NCBI GenBank assembly: GCA_905372135.1 | Contig: CAJPNS010000093.1 | Coordinates: 1 to 7,035 of the forward strand | Origin: Porphyromonadaceae bacterium | GTDB taxonomy: Bacteria > Bacteroidota > Bacteroidia > Bacteroidales > Paludibacteraceae | Reading direction: 5' to 3' | DNA length: 7,035 nucleotides | Shown here: one piece after another, positions 1 to 6,236 of the stretch | Layout: every line of letters begins with the position of its first letter | How positions within the stretch are numbered: the first letter of the stretch is position 1 | Made by a program: the position numbers and the translations under genes | Notes under the pieces: generated by a model | Told to the model about the DNA's origin: nothing | The model's input: only the letters and a program-made list of their open reading frames with translations | The model's database searches: none

Positions 1-663
1 GAGATGACAGAAAATCTGAATCGACGCAAAGCCCTTCTCGAAAAAGCAGAAGCCCTGAAAATGTCGGACGATTGGAAAGCTGCTACCGAAAAGATAAAAG
101 AGCTCCAAAAAGAGTGGCGCAGTATAGGCGTTACCGTCAAGAAACATTCAGATGAGGTTTGGGAAAAGTTCTCGGCAGCTTGCGATTATATTTTCGAACA
201 GAGAAACCAGATATTCTCCGACCAGAAAGCAACCGAAGAAGAGAATCTCAAGCAGAAGAGGGCTATAATCGACAAGGTAAGCGAGTTTTCGCCGACGGGT
301 AATAGAGATGCCGATATTGCTACGCTTAAGGAGTTTATGGCAGAGTTCGACAAGGTAGGATTCGTGCCGAGAAAAGACAAAGCAGCAATACAAAACGAGT
401 TTAGAACTCTTATAGACAGCAAGTTCGATATTGTTTTCAATAGACAACCTCAGAACTACGGCGACAATAAAAAAGCAATCGACGAAAGTTCGAACAAATA
501 TCTAAAAGAGTACAATACTCTGAAAAAAGAGATTGCTTCGTACGAAAACAACATACTATTTCTAAATTCGTCGTCGAAAAAAGGTAATTCGCTTGTAGAC
601 GAGATGAACAACAAGATATCGGAGCTCAAAGCGAAACTTTCGGAACTGTCTAAAAAAATCTAA
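1..663 (+). CDS. DUF349 domain protein, C-terminal part (5' end outside window)
   Basis: The reading frame is open from the first base (GAG codon before the ATG at 4), so the ATG at 4 is almost certainly internal and the gene starts upstream; 220 residues are visible before the TAA at 661-663. The protein is highly charged and helical. One clear DUF349-type repeat spans about residues 18-80 of the fragment, with the typical pattern of a Trp-containing helix, a KELQKEWRSIG motif and a charged helix carrying VWEKF. A more divergent repeat (AEFDKVGFVPRKDK, then a helix ending in Phe) follows at about 105-145. The C-terminus (about 160-219) is Lys/Glu-rich and predicted to form a coiled coil (MNNKISELKAKLSELSKK). 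Proteins of this kind in Bacteroidota are usually several hundred residues long with repeated DUF349 units; their function is unknown to me. No signal peptide or membrane segment is visible in this part. It ends just before a strong terminator, so it is probably not co-transcribed with the EF-G2 gene. The family call is fairly secure; a function cannot be given. Confidence 0.85.
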   Translation, partial: EMTENLNRRKALLEKAEALKMSDDWKAATEKIKELQKEWRSIGVTVKKHSDEVWEKFSAACDYIFEQRNQIFSDQKATEEENLKQKRAIIDKVSEFSPTGNRDADIATLKEFMAEFDKVGFVPRKDKAAIQNEFRTLIDSKFDIVFNRQPQNYGDNKKAIDESSNKYLKEYNTLKKEIASYENNILFLNSSSKKGNSLVDEMNNKISELKAKLSELSKKI

Positions 664-681
664 TGGATTGATTTATACTGC

Positions 682-724
682 AAAACAAATAGGAAGCCAT
701 ACACAAGGCTTCCTATTTGTTTTT
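682..724 (+). terminator. Rho-independent terminator after the DUF349 gene
   Basis: A perfect 17-bp inverted repeat pairs 682-698 with 707-723 around an 8-nt loop (699-706). The GC-containing core is AGGAAGCC/GGCTTCCT, and the descending arm ends in a T-run (720-724). It lies 18 bp after the TAA of the DUF349 gene. The outer arm is A-rich on one side and T-rich on the other, so it could also stop transcription from the opposite strand, although no minus-strand gene points into it. Confidence 0.9.
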
Positions 725-755
725 ATATACACCAACCGACATATAAAAAGCGCTA

Positions 756-789
756 TTATTGCAAAAATCAAAATTTATTCCTAACTTTG
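756..789 (+). promoter_or_regulatory. Bacteroidales-type sigma promoter for the EF-G2 gene
   Basis: TAACTTTG at 782-789 is an exact match to the Bacteroides -7 consensus TAnnTTTG. An ATTG (758-761, within TTATTG) lies 20 nt upstream and fits a weak -33 TTTG element at normal spacing. Transcription would start at about 795-797, giving a leader of roughly 80 nt before the ATG at 879. An imperfect dyad centred on AGCGCT (749-754) lies just above the -33 element; it is too weak to call an operator. In B. thetaiotaomicron the orthologous fusA2 is activated by the CRP-family regulator Cur (BT4338). I do not see an unambiguous Cur site here. Confidence 0.7.
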
Positions 790-878
790 CCCCGAAAATT
801 TTACAACCCGTTTTTCCTTGTGGTCGAGCGTAGCATAAGACTTTTACAAAAACAAAATACAAAATTAACGAATAGTTT

Positions 879-3041
879 ATGAAAGTTTATCAAACTTCGG
901 ATATTAGGAACATTACGCTTCTGGGCGGTGCCGGTACTGGCAAAACCACTCTGGTGGAAGCAATGCTTTTCGAAAGCGGTGCCATCAAACGCAGAGGCAC
1001 TGTCGACGGTAAAAACACCGTTTCAGACTATTTCCCTGTCGAACAGGAGTACGGATACTCCGTTTTCCCAACCATTATCACTACCGAGTGGGCAAATAAA
1101 AAAATCAATATCATCGACTGCCCCGGTGCAGACGACTTTATCGGCGGAGCTATATCGTCGCTGACGGTTACAGACCAGGCTGCAATACTCGTCAATGCAC
1201 AATACGGCGTAGAGGTAGGCACACAGAATCAATTCCGCTATGCCGACAAGATGAAGAAGCCCGTCATCTTCGCCATCAACCAACTCGACAAAGAGATGGC
1301 AGACTTCGACAAGACATTCGAACAGCTCCGTGAGAGCTTCGGTGGCAAGGTGGCTCTCGTACAATATCCCGTCAACGCAGGTACCAACTTCGACGCCGTA
1401 GTGGATGTGCTCAAGATGAAGATGTATCGTTGGAAACCCGAAGGCGGACAGCCCGAAGAACTCGACATCCCCGAAGCCGAAAAAGCCAAAGCCGCAGAGC
1501 TGCACGCCGCTCTGGTAGAGGCTGCCGCAGAGAATGACGAGAGTCTGATGGAGAAATTCTTCGACCAAGGGTCGCTACCCGAAGAAGATATATTTGTCGG
1601 TATACACAAAGGACTTATCGACTGCGGCATATACCCCGTGCTGTGTCTGTGTGGAGGCAAGTCGATGGGAGTACGCCGCTTTATGGACTTCTTGTGTGCC
1701 GTAGCTCCCTCGCCTGCCGAGATGCACGCCCCCGTTACCACGACAGGAAAGGAAGTAAAACCCGACCCTGCAGGACCGACCTCGCTATTTTTCTTTAAGA
1801 CAAGTATCGAACCGCATATCGGCGAAGTACTCTACTACAAGGTGATGTCCGGCAAGATAAAAGGTGGTGACGATATGGTCAATATCAGTCGCAATGGCAG
1901 CAAAGAACGTATCTCTCAGATATTCTCCGTTGCAGGACAGACTCGTACGCAGGTCGACGAAATGGTGGCGGGCGATATAGGTGCCACAGTCAAGCTCAAA
2001 GACGTACGCACAGGTAATACTATGAATGGTAAGGATATCGATTGGATATTCCCCGAAGTAGACTACCCCGCCCCTAAATATCGTCGTGCCATCAAAGCCC
2101 AGAACGAGAGCGAAGACGAAAAGCTCGGCGAAATACTCAACCGTATGCACGCCGAAGACCCGACGTGGGTCATAGAACGGTCGAAAGAGCTTCGCCAGAC
2201 GATACTGTCGGGACAGGGCGAATTTCACCTCCGCACTCTCAAATGGCGAGTAGAGAATCTCGACAAGGTGATGATAGACTTCAGCGAACCCCGCATACCT
2301 TACCGCGAGACCATCACCAAGGCAGCACGTGCCGACTATCGCCACAAGAAACAGTCGGGCGGAGCAGGACAATTCGGTGAGGTTCATCTCATCGTAGAGC
2401 CATATATGGAAGATGTCCCTGCCAAAGAGATATATAAATTCAACGGACAAGAGTATAAAATATCCGTGCGCGATACACAAGAGATTAACCTCGAGTGGGG
2501 CGGCAAACTCATCTTCATCAACTCCATCGTGGGCGGCTCCATCGATGCACGCTTTATGCCCGCCATACTCAAAGGTATTATGGACAGAATGGAGCAAGGA
2601 CCGCTGACTGGCTCTTACGCACGCGATGTACGCGTCATCGTATACGATGGTAAGATGCACCCTGTGGACAGCAACGAAATATCGTTCCGATTGGCAGGAC
2701 GCAACGCCTTCGCACAAGCTTTCAAAGAAGCCGGACCGAAGTTGCTCGAGCCGATATATGACCTCGACGTGCTCGTGCCGTCAGACAGAATGGGCGACGT
2801 GATGAGCGACCTACAAGGACGTAGAGGTATGGTTCTGGGTATGAACTCCGAACGAGGTTTCGAACACCTCAAAGCCAAAGTGCCTCTCAAAGAGGTGGCA
2901 TCGTACTCGACGGCTCTCAGTTCGCTGTCGGGAGGTAGAGCGTCGTTCTCTATGCAGTTCAATGCTTATGAGCTGTGTCCGACCGATGTTCAGGAAAAAC
3001 TTATCAAGGAATACGAAGCTACTCAGAAAGACGAAGAGTAA
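879..3041 (+). CDS. fusA2: Elongation factor G paralog EF-G2 (translocation factor)
   Basis: This is a full-length 720-residue EF-G-like protein acting on the ribosome in tRNA-mRNA translocation. Domains in order: G domain with G' insert (about 1-285), II (300-390), III (400-475), IV (480-620) and V (622-710). The domain IV tip is conserved (KKQSGGAGQFG at 490-500 and YDGKMHPVDS at 589-598, with His594 matching the E. coli tip His583), as is domain V (LQGRRGM at 645-651). The G domain is abnormal. The P-loop is GGAGTGKTT (16-24) instead of AHIDAGKTT, switch I has EYGYSV in place of ERGITI, and G3 is DCPGADDF (80-87) with Ala84 in place of the catalytic His. G4 is NQLD (134-137) rather than NKMD, and the G5 SA motif is altered (CGG, 258-260). 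A net 26-residue insertion lies in domain IV (within 509-545). These features match EF-G2 of B. thetaiotaomicron, reported to translocate without GTP hydrolysis and to build up in carbon starvation. The start at 879 gives the expected MKVYQT N-terminus; there is no Shine-Dalgarno. It has its own promoter and terminator. It is not the housekeeping fusA. Confidence 0.95.
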   Translation: MKVYQTSDIRNITLLGGAGTGKTTLVEAMLFESGAIKRRGTVDGKNTVSDYFPVEQEYGYSVFPTIITTEWANKKINIIDCPGADDFIGGAISSLTVTDQAAILVNAQYGVEVGTQNQFRYADKMKKPVIFAINQLDKEMADFDKTFEQLRESFGGKVALVQYPVNAGTNFDAVVDVLKMKMYRWKPEGGQPEELDIPEAEKAKAAELHAALVEAAAENDESLMEKFFDQGSLPEEDIFVGIHKGLIDCGIYPVLCLCGGKSMGVRRFMDFLCAVAPSPAEMHAPVTTTGKEVKPDPAGPTSLFFFKTSIEPHIGEVLYYKVMSGKIKGGDDMVNISRNGSKERISQIFSVAGQTRTQVDEMVAGDIGATVKLKDVRTGNTMNGKDIDWIFPEVDYPAPKYRRAIKAQNESEDEKLGEILNRMHAEDPTWVIERSKELRQTILSGQGEFHLRTLKWRVENLDKVMIDFSEPRIPYRETITKAARADYRHKKQSGGAGQFGEVHLIVEPYMEDVPAKEIYKFNGQEYKISVRDTQEINLEWGGKLIFINSIVGGSIDARFMPAILKGIMDRMEQGPLTGSYARDVRVIVYDGKMHPVDSNEISFRLAGRNAFAQAFKEAGPKLLEPIYDLDVLVPSDRMGDVMSDLQGRRGMVLGMNSERGFEHLKAKVPLKEVASYSTALSSLSGGRASFSMQFNAYELCPTDVQEKLIKEYEATQKDEE

Positions 3042-3070
3042 CCGACTCTCTAATCGAACGACAAAAAGAG

Positions 3071-3108
3071 AAGAGCGACCTCCACACACGGAAGAGTCGC
3101 TCTTTTTT
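3071..3108 (+). terminator. Rho-independent terminator after EF-G2
   Basis: AAGAGCGAC (3071-3079) pairs perfectly with GTCGCTCTT (3096-3104), followed by a run of T through 3108. The 16-nt loop can form a further small inner helix (TCC 3081-3083 with GGA 3090-3092). It begins 30 bp after the stop codon at 3039-3041. Confidence 0.88.
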
Positions 3109-3114
3109 ACACCC

Positions 3115-3140
3115 CTATCAGTAGGTTGATAGATACTATC
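3115..3140. repeat. Overlapping inverted repeats built from CTATC/GATAG half-sites
   Basis: CTATCA (3115-3120) and TGATAG (3127-3132) form a perfect inverted repeat with a 6-bp spacer. The second arm also forms an inverted repeat with CTATC (3136-3140) across a 3-bp spacer. The three alternating half-sites could be a protein-binding site, or chance in A/T-rich DNA. They lie about 140 bp above the -7 box of the antiporter promoter and just after the EF-G2 terminator. Confidence 0.3.
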
Positions 3141-3229
3141 TTCAAAAGTGTATAAAATTCAAATTTTCCATTATTTAGAAAACATAATTGAACAATAAAA
3201 AGATGAGCCTTACTCCTTTTCGGCTGTAG

Positions 3230-3255
3230 TATTGTGAATTATAAAAATCACAGTA
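3230..3255. promoter_or_regulatory. CRP-like dyad (TGTGA-N10-TCACA) upstream of the antiporter
   Basis: TATTGTGA (3230-3237) and TCACAGTA (3248-3255) are inverted copies matching at 7 of 8 positions, separated by 10 bp. The TGTGA/TCACA half-sites are those of CRP/FNR-family regulators, but the spacer is 10 bp rather than the 6 bp of E. coli CRP sites. The right arm covers the place where the -33 element of the promoter should be, and the dyad centre is at about -48 relative to the inferred start. An activator or repressor site is plausible; no regulator is encoded in the window. Confidence 0.4.
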
Positions 3256-3276
3256 TATTATATACACTACAAATAT

Positions 3277-3284
3277 TACCTTTG
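3277..3284 (+). promoter_or_regulatory. Bacteroidales-type -7 promoter element for the antiporter
   Basis: TACCTTTG matches TAnnTTTG exactly and is followed by CAGG, a common sequel in this phylum. No TTTG-like -33 element is present 19-21 nt upstream; that position is occupied by the right arm of the TGTGA/TCACA dyad, which suggests a promoter that depends on a bound regulator. Transcription would begin near 3290, leaving only about 20 nt before the ATG at 3310. Confidence 0.65.
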
Positions 3285-3309
3285 CAGGAAAATAAATTGT
3301 AATGAAAAA

Positions 3310-4479
3310 ATGTCGAATGCTATTATTATATCGCTGTGTTTGTTGCTGTTAATATCTTATGTGTTTGATGTCAGTTCGCCAAAGACGAAGATACCATCGG
3401 TAATATTGTTGTTGATAGTTGGATGGGCTGTGCGTCAAGCATCGGATTTTTTTGGCATAGGCATACCGAATCTATCTCCGATACTGCCTATAATAGGTAC
3501 AGTAGGACTGATACTTATAGTATTCGAGGGGGCACTCGACTTAGAGTTGAATCGTTCGAAAAAAGGATTGATACTATCGAGTCTTTTAATGTCGCTTGTG
3601 CCGATGTTGGTGCTGAGTATCATAGTAGGACTGGCATTCGATTCAATGTGGGGAGTGGGGCTAAGAAGAGGACTGCTGAATGCAGTGCCATTTGCTGTAA
3701 TAAGCAGTACCATAGCGATTTCGAGCGCCAAAAATCTATTGCCAAAAGATAGAGAATTCGTCATATACGAGAGTACGTTTTCTGATATATTTGCTGTAGT
3801 GCTATTTAACTTCGTAGTACGCAACGAGGTAATAGATGGCAACTCATTTATAATCTTCGGATGGCAACTGATACTGATATTTGTGATAACGATTGTAGCC
3901 ACGCTTGGATTGTCGCTGCTGATGAGTAAGATACGGCATAGAGTGAAGTTCCTGCCTATAATTCTATTGATCATACTGATCTATACAATAGCAAAAGAGT
4001 ATCATCTGCCGGCACTGATATTCATATTCGTGCTGGGTCTGTTCATAGGTAACTTGGATAAATTCAAAAGGTTTAGGATAGTAGACAGATTACAGCCGGA
4101 GATAATGGTAAAAGAGGTTGTGAAGCTCAACGATATAACGACGGAGATAACATTCTCGATACGGTCGCTGTTTTTTATACTATTCGGCTATCTGATAGAG
4201 ACTCAAGAACTTCTGAACGTAGAGACACTCGTAATAGCTATAGGGATACTCATCGTAGTGATAATACTGAGAACCATAGGGCTTAAGCTGGCACGACAAA
4301 ACTTGAATCCGCTACTGTACGTAGCTCCGCGCGGGCTGATAACGATACTTCTTTTCATCACTATACCCGAAGCCGAACGCATCGCAATGGTGAACAACTC
4401 TCTGGTAATACAGGTGATAGTACTCACGGCGCTATTTATGATGATAGGGCTTATGATAAGCAAACGCCAGACTAAGTAA
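3310..4479 (+). CDS. CPA-superfamily cation/proton antiporter (NhaP/KefB-like membrane domain)
   Basis: This 389-residue, very hydrophobic protein has about eleven to twelve predicted membrane segments. It resembles the Na+/H+ exchanger domain and probably swaps Na+ or K+ for H+ across the inner membrane. Visible family features: FEGALDLEL (72-80, compare FEGG in NhaP-type carriers); an unwound-helix-like Ser/Thr stretch AVISSTIAISSA (129-140); ESTFSD (154-159), matching the E-x3-N-D ion-binding motif with Asp159 kept and the usual Asn replaced by Ser158; the helix SIRSLFFILFGYLI (283-296) with Arg285; and APRGL (339-343). The C-terminus ends soon after the last helix, so there is no RCK/TrkA regulatory domain. 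The start at 3310 is the first in-frame ATG after the promoter; an out-of-frame ATG lies 8 nt earlier. Ile is encoded mostly by ATA (14 of the first 17 Ile codons), unlike EF-G2. Substrate cannot be settled from sequence. It is convergent with ettA. Confidence 0.88.
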   Translation: MSNAIIISLCLLLLISYVFDVSSPKTKIPSVILLLIVGWAVRQASDFFGIGIPNLSPILPIIGTVGLILIVFEGALDLELNRSKKGLILSSLLMSLVPMLVLSIIVGLAFDSMWGVGLRRGLLNAVPFAVISSTIAISSAKNLLPKDREFVIYESTFSDIFAVVLFNFVVRNEVIDGNSFIIFGWQLILIFVITIVATLGLSLLMSKIRHRVKFLPIILLIILIYTIAKEYHLPALIFIFVLGLFIGNLDKFKRFRIVDRLQPEIMVKEVVKLNDITTEITFSIRSLFFILFGYLIETQELLNVETLVIAIGILIVVIILRTIGLKLARQNLNPLLYVAPRGLITILLFITIPEAERIAMVNNSLVIQVIVLTALFMMIGLMISKRQTK

Positions 4480-4512
4480 GTCCGGCGTCGGCATAAGGTA
4501 TATGGTCTATAG

Positions 4513-6180
4513 TCAGACGAGTTTTCGGTACTTGATACGCCGAGGCTCCTGATAGCCGTCGCGACGCATTTTATGCTCTTCGTACTCCGAATACGATCCT
4601 TCGAAATATACAACCTTAGAATCGCCTTCGAAAGAAAGGATATGCGTGCATATACGGTCGAGAAACCAACGGTCGTGCGAGATGACTACTGCACAGCCGG
4701 CGAAGTCGGTAAGCCCATCTTCGAGTGCACGTAGAGTATTGACGTCGATATCGTTTGTAGGTTCGTCGAGGAGTAGCACGTTCGCTTCGGACTTGAGCGT
4801 AAGTGCGAGATGGAGGCGATTTCGCTCACCGCCCGATAACACTCCGCAGAGTTTTTCTTGGTCGGCTCCGGTGAAGTTGAAACGCGATAGGTATGCACGT
4901 GCATTGATCTCCCTGCCTGCAACTCTGATAAACTCCGTGCCGCCCGATACTACTTGGAAGATAGTCTTTTCGGGGTCGATATCTTTGTGCATCTGGTCGA
5001 CGTAGCCTATCTTGACAGTTTCGCCCACCTCGAATGTACCGCTATCGACCGATTCCATACCCATTATCATACGGAAAAGAGTAGTCTTGCCCGCTCCGTT
5101 TGGTCCGATGATGCCGACGATGCCGTTTGGAGGCAGATTGAAGTTTAGGTCGTCGAAAAGCAGCTTGTCGCCGAACGCTTTGGAGACGCCTTTCGCCTCG
5201 ATGACTTTATTGCCGAGCCGAGGACCGTTGGGGATGAATATCTCGAGCTTCTCCTCGCGTGCCTTTTGGTCTTCGTTGAGCAGGCGGTCGTATGCGTTCA
5301 GACGAGCCTTACCTTTGGCGTGCCTTGCCGACGGAGCCATACGCACCCACTCGAGTTCTCGCTCGAGTGTCTTGCGGCGTTTGCTCATCTGCTTCTCTTC
5401 CATCGCCATACGAGCGGTTTTCTGTTCGAGCCAGCCGGAGTAGTTGCCCTTCCAAGGTATGCCCTCGCCTCGGTCGAGTTCGAGTATCCATCCTGCAACG
5501 TGGTCGAGGAAATAACGGTCGTGGGTGATGGCTATGACAGTGCCTGCATACTGTTGCAGATGCTGTTCGAGCCAGTCGATACTCTCTGCGTCGAGATGGT
5601 TCGTAGGTTCGTCGAGCAGAAGGATGTCGGGCTGTTGGAGCAAAAGACGGCACAGAGCAACCCGACGGCGTTCACCGCCCGAGAGATGCTTTACCGGAGT
5701 GTCTTCTTCGGGGCAGCGGAGGGCGTCCATAGCCTTTCGTAGTCTGGTATCGATATTCCAAGCGTCGCAAGCGTCGAGACGGTCTTGTATCTCTGCCTGC
5801 CGTGCAAGCAATTTGTCGAAGTCGGCATCGGGTTCGGCAAAGGCGGCGTTTATCTCTTCGAACTCGGCGAGTAGAGCCATAGTGTCGGCAACTCCCTCGC
5901 GTACTACTTCGATGACGGTCTTGTCTTCGTCGAACTTAGGTTCTTGCTCGAGATATCCGACCGAGTAGCCGGGTGAGAAAACTACCTCACCATCGAAGCT
6001 TTTGTCGACTCCTGCAATGATTTTGAGCAAGGTAGACTTACCCGAACCGTTCAGCCCGATAATACCGATTTTGGCACCATAGAAAAATGAGAGGTAGATG
6101 TTTTTGAGAACTTGTTTTGTTGGGGTAAACGACTTGGATACGTTTACCATTGAGAAGATTACTTTCTTGTCGTCTGCCAT
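4513..6180 (-). CDS. ettA: Energy-dependent translational throttle protein EttA (ABC-F ATPase)
   Basis: EttA is a soluble ABC-F protein that binds the ribosomal E site and, in E. coli, controls entry into elongation according to ATP/ADP. Two nucleotide-binding domains are intact. NBD1 has Walker A GLNGSGKST (42-50), signature LSGGE (166-170), Walker B LLLDEPTNHLD with catalytic Glu191, and H-loop His220. NBD2 has GPNGAGKTT (359-367), LSGGE (448-452), LLLDEPTNDID with Glu473, and His502. The arm insert in NBD1 (about 85-130) and the charged P-site tRNA-interaction linker (about 238-320, with GNYSGWLEQK, ELEWVR and KGKARL) are those of EttA rather than Uup or drug-resistance ABC-F proteins. The C-terminus EPRRIKYRKLV is also EttA-like. 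I chose the start at 6180 (MADDKKVIF) because it gives 555 residues, the length of E. coli EttA, and matches Bacteroides homologs. An in-frame ATG at 6216 would add 12 residues and lies inside a hairpin. It lies downstream of, and on the same strand as, the FGE-like gene, but a terminator separates them. Confidence 0.95.
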   Translation of the reverse strand: MADDKKVIFSMVNVSKSFTPTKQVLKNIYLSFFYGAKIGIIGLNGSGKSTLLKIIAGVDKSFDGEVVFSPGYSVGYLEQEPKFDEDKTVIEVVREGVADTMALLAEFEEINAAFAEPDADFDKLLARQAEIQDRLDACDAWNIDTRLRKAMDALRCPEEDTPVKHLSGGERRRVALCRLLLQQPDILLLDEPTNHLDAESIDWLEQHLQQYAGTVIAITHDRYFLDHVAGWILELDRGEGIPWKGNYSGWLEQKTARMAMEEKQMSKRRKTLERELEWVRMAPSARHAKGKARLNAYDRLLNEDQKAREEKLEIFIPNGPRLGNKVIEAKGVSKAFGDKLLFDDLNFNLPPNGIVGIIGPNGAGKTTLFRMIMGMESVDSGTFEVGETVKIGYVDQMHKDIDPEKTIFQVVSGGTEFIRVAGREINARAYLSRFNFTGADQEKLCGVLSGGERNRLHLALTLKSEANVLLLDEPTNDIDVNTLRALEDGLTDFAGCAVVISHDRWFLDRICTHILSFEGDSKVVYFEGSYSEYEEHKMRRDGYQEPRRIKYRKLV

Positions 6181-6210
6181 AGGGTTTGAAAATGGTTTGT
6201 TTTTTATAGA

Positions 6211-6227
6211 CGGCACGTAGCGTGCTG
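6211..6227. repeat. Short dyad in the ettA leader
   Basis: CGGCACG (6211-6217) and CGTGCTG (6221-6227) form a 7-bp stem, six Watson-Crick pairs plus one G-T apposition, around a 3-nt loop. It lies 31 bp above the preferred ettA start and covers the alternative upstream ATG at 6216-6214. It could be a leader hairpin or an operator. No T-run follows on the minus strand, so it is not a standard terminator. I find no convincing TAnnTTTG promoter box for ettA in this 65-bp stretch. Confidence 0.35.
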
Positions 6228-6236
6228 CCTTAGGTT

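Noticed and set aside
796..878. A riboswitch or structured leader in the 80-nt EF-G2 5' region.
   Set aside because: I found no strong stem-loop or known riboswitch motif; the second half is an unstructured A-rich stretch typical of Bacteroidales translation starts.
1023..1741. Two overlapping minus-strand open frames (181 and 167 codons) opposite the EF-G2 G domain.
   Set aside because: They have no recognisable motif, overlap each other and the real gene, and have no promoter.
1785..2717. A 310-codon open frame on the minus strand inside the EF-G2 gene.
   Set aside because: It lies wholly antisense to a well-conserved EF-G, and its translation is a Cys/His/Tyr-rich mix with no domain pattern. 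Codon bias of the sense gene explains the lack of stops.
3154..3167. AAAATT-CA-AATTTT near-palindrome upstream of the antiporter.
   Set aside because: Such A/T palindromes are common by chance in A/T-rich intergenic DNA, and it has no sensible position relative to the promoter.
4757..5616. A 14-bp direct repeat GTAGGTTCGTCGAG at 4757-4770 and 5603-5616.
   Set aside because: Both copies encode the LDEPT Walker B motif of the two ATPase domains of EttA, so the repeat comes from domain duplication and is not a mobile or regulatory element.
5012..5968. Several plus-strand open frames of 78-158 codons opposite ettA.
   Set aside because: They are Ser/Arg-rich translations antisense to conserved ABC motifs and are shadows of ettA.
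6180..6216. An upstream in-frame ATG for ettA at 6216.
   Set aside because: The 12 extra residues have no counterpart in EttA proteins, the codon lies in a hairpin, and the start at 6180 gives exactly the 555-residue length of E. coli EttA.
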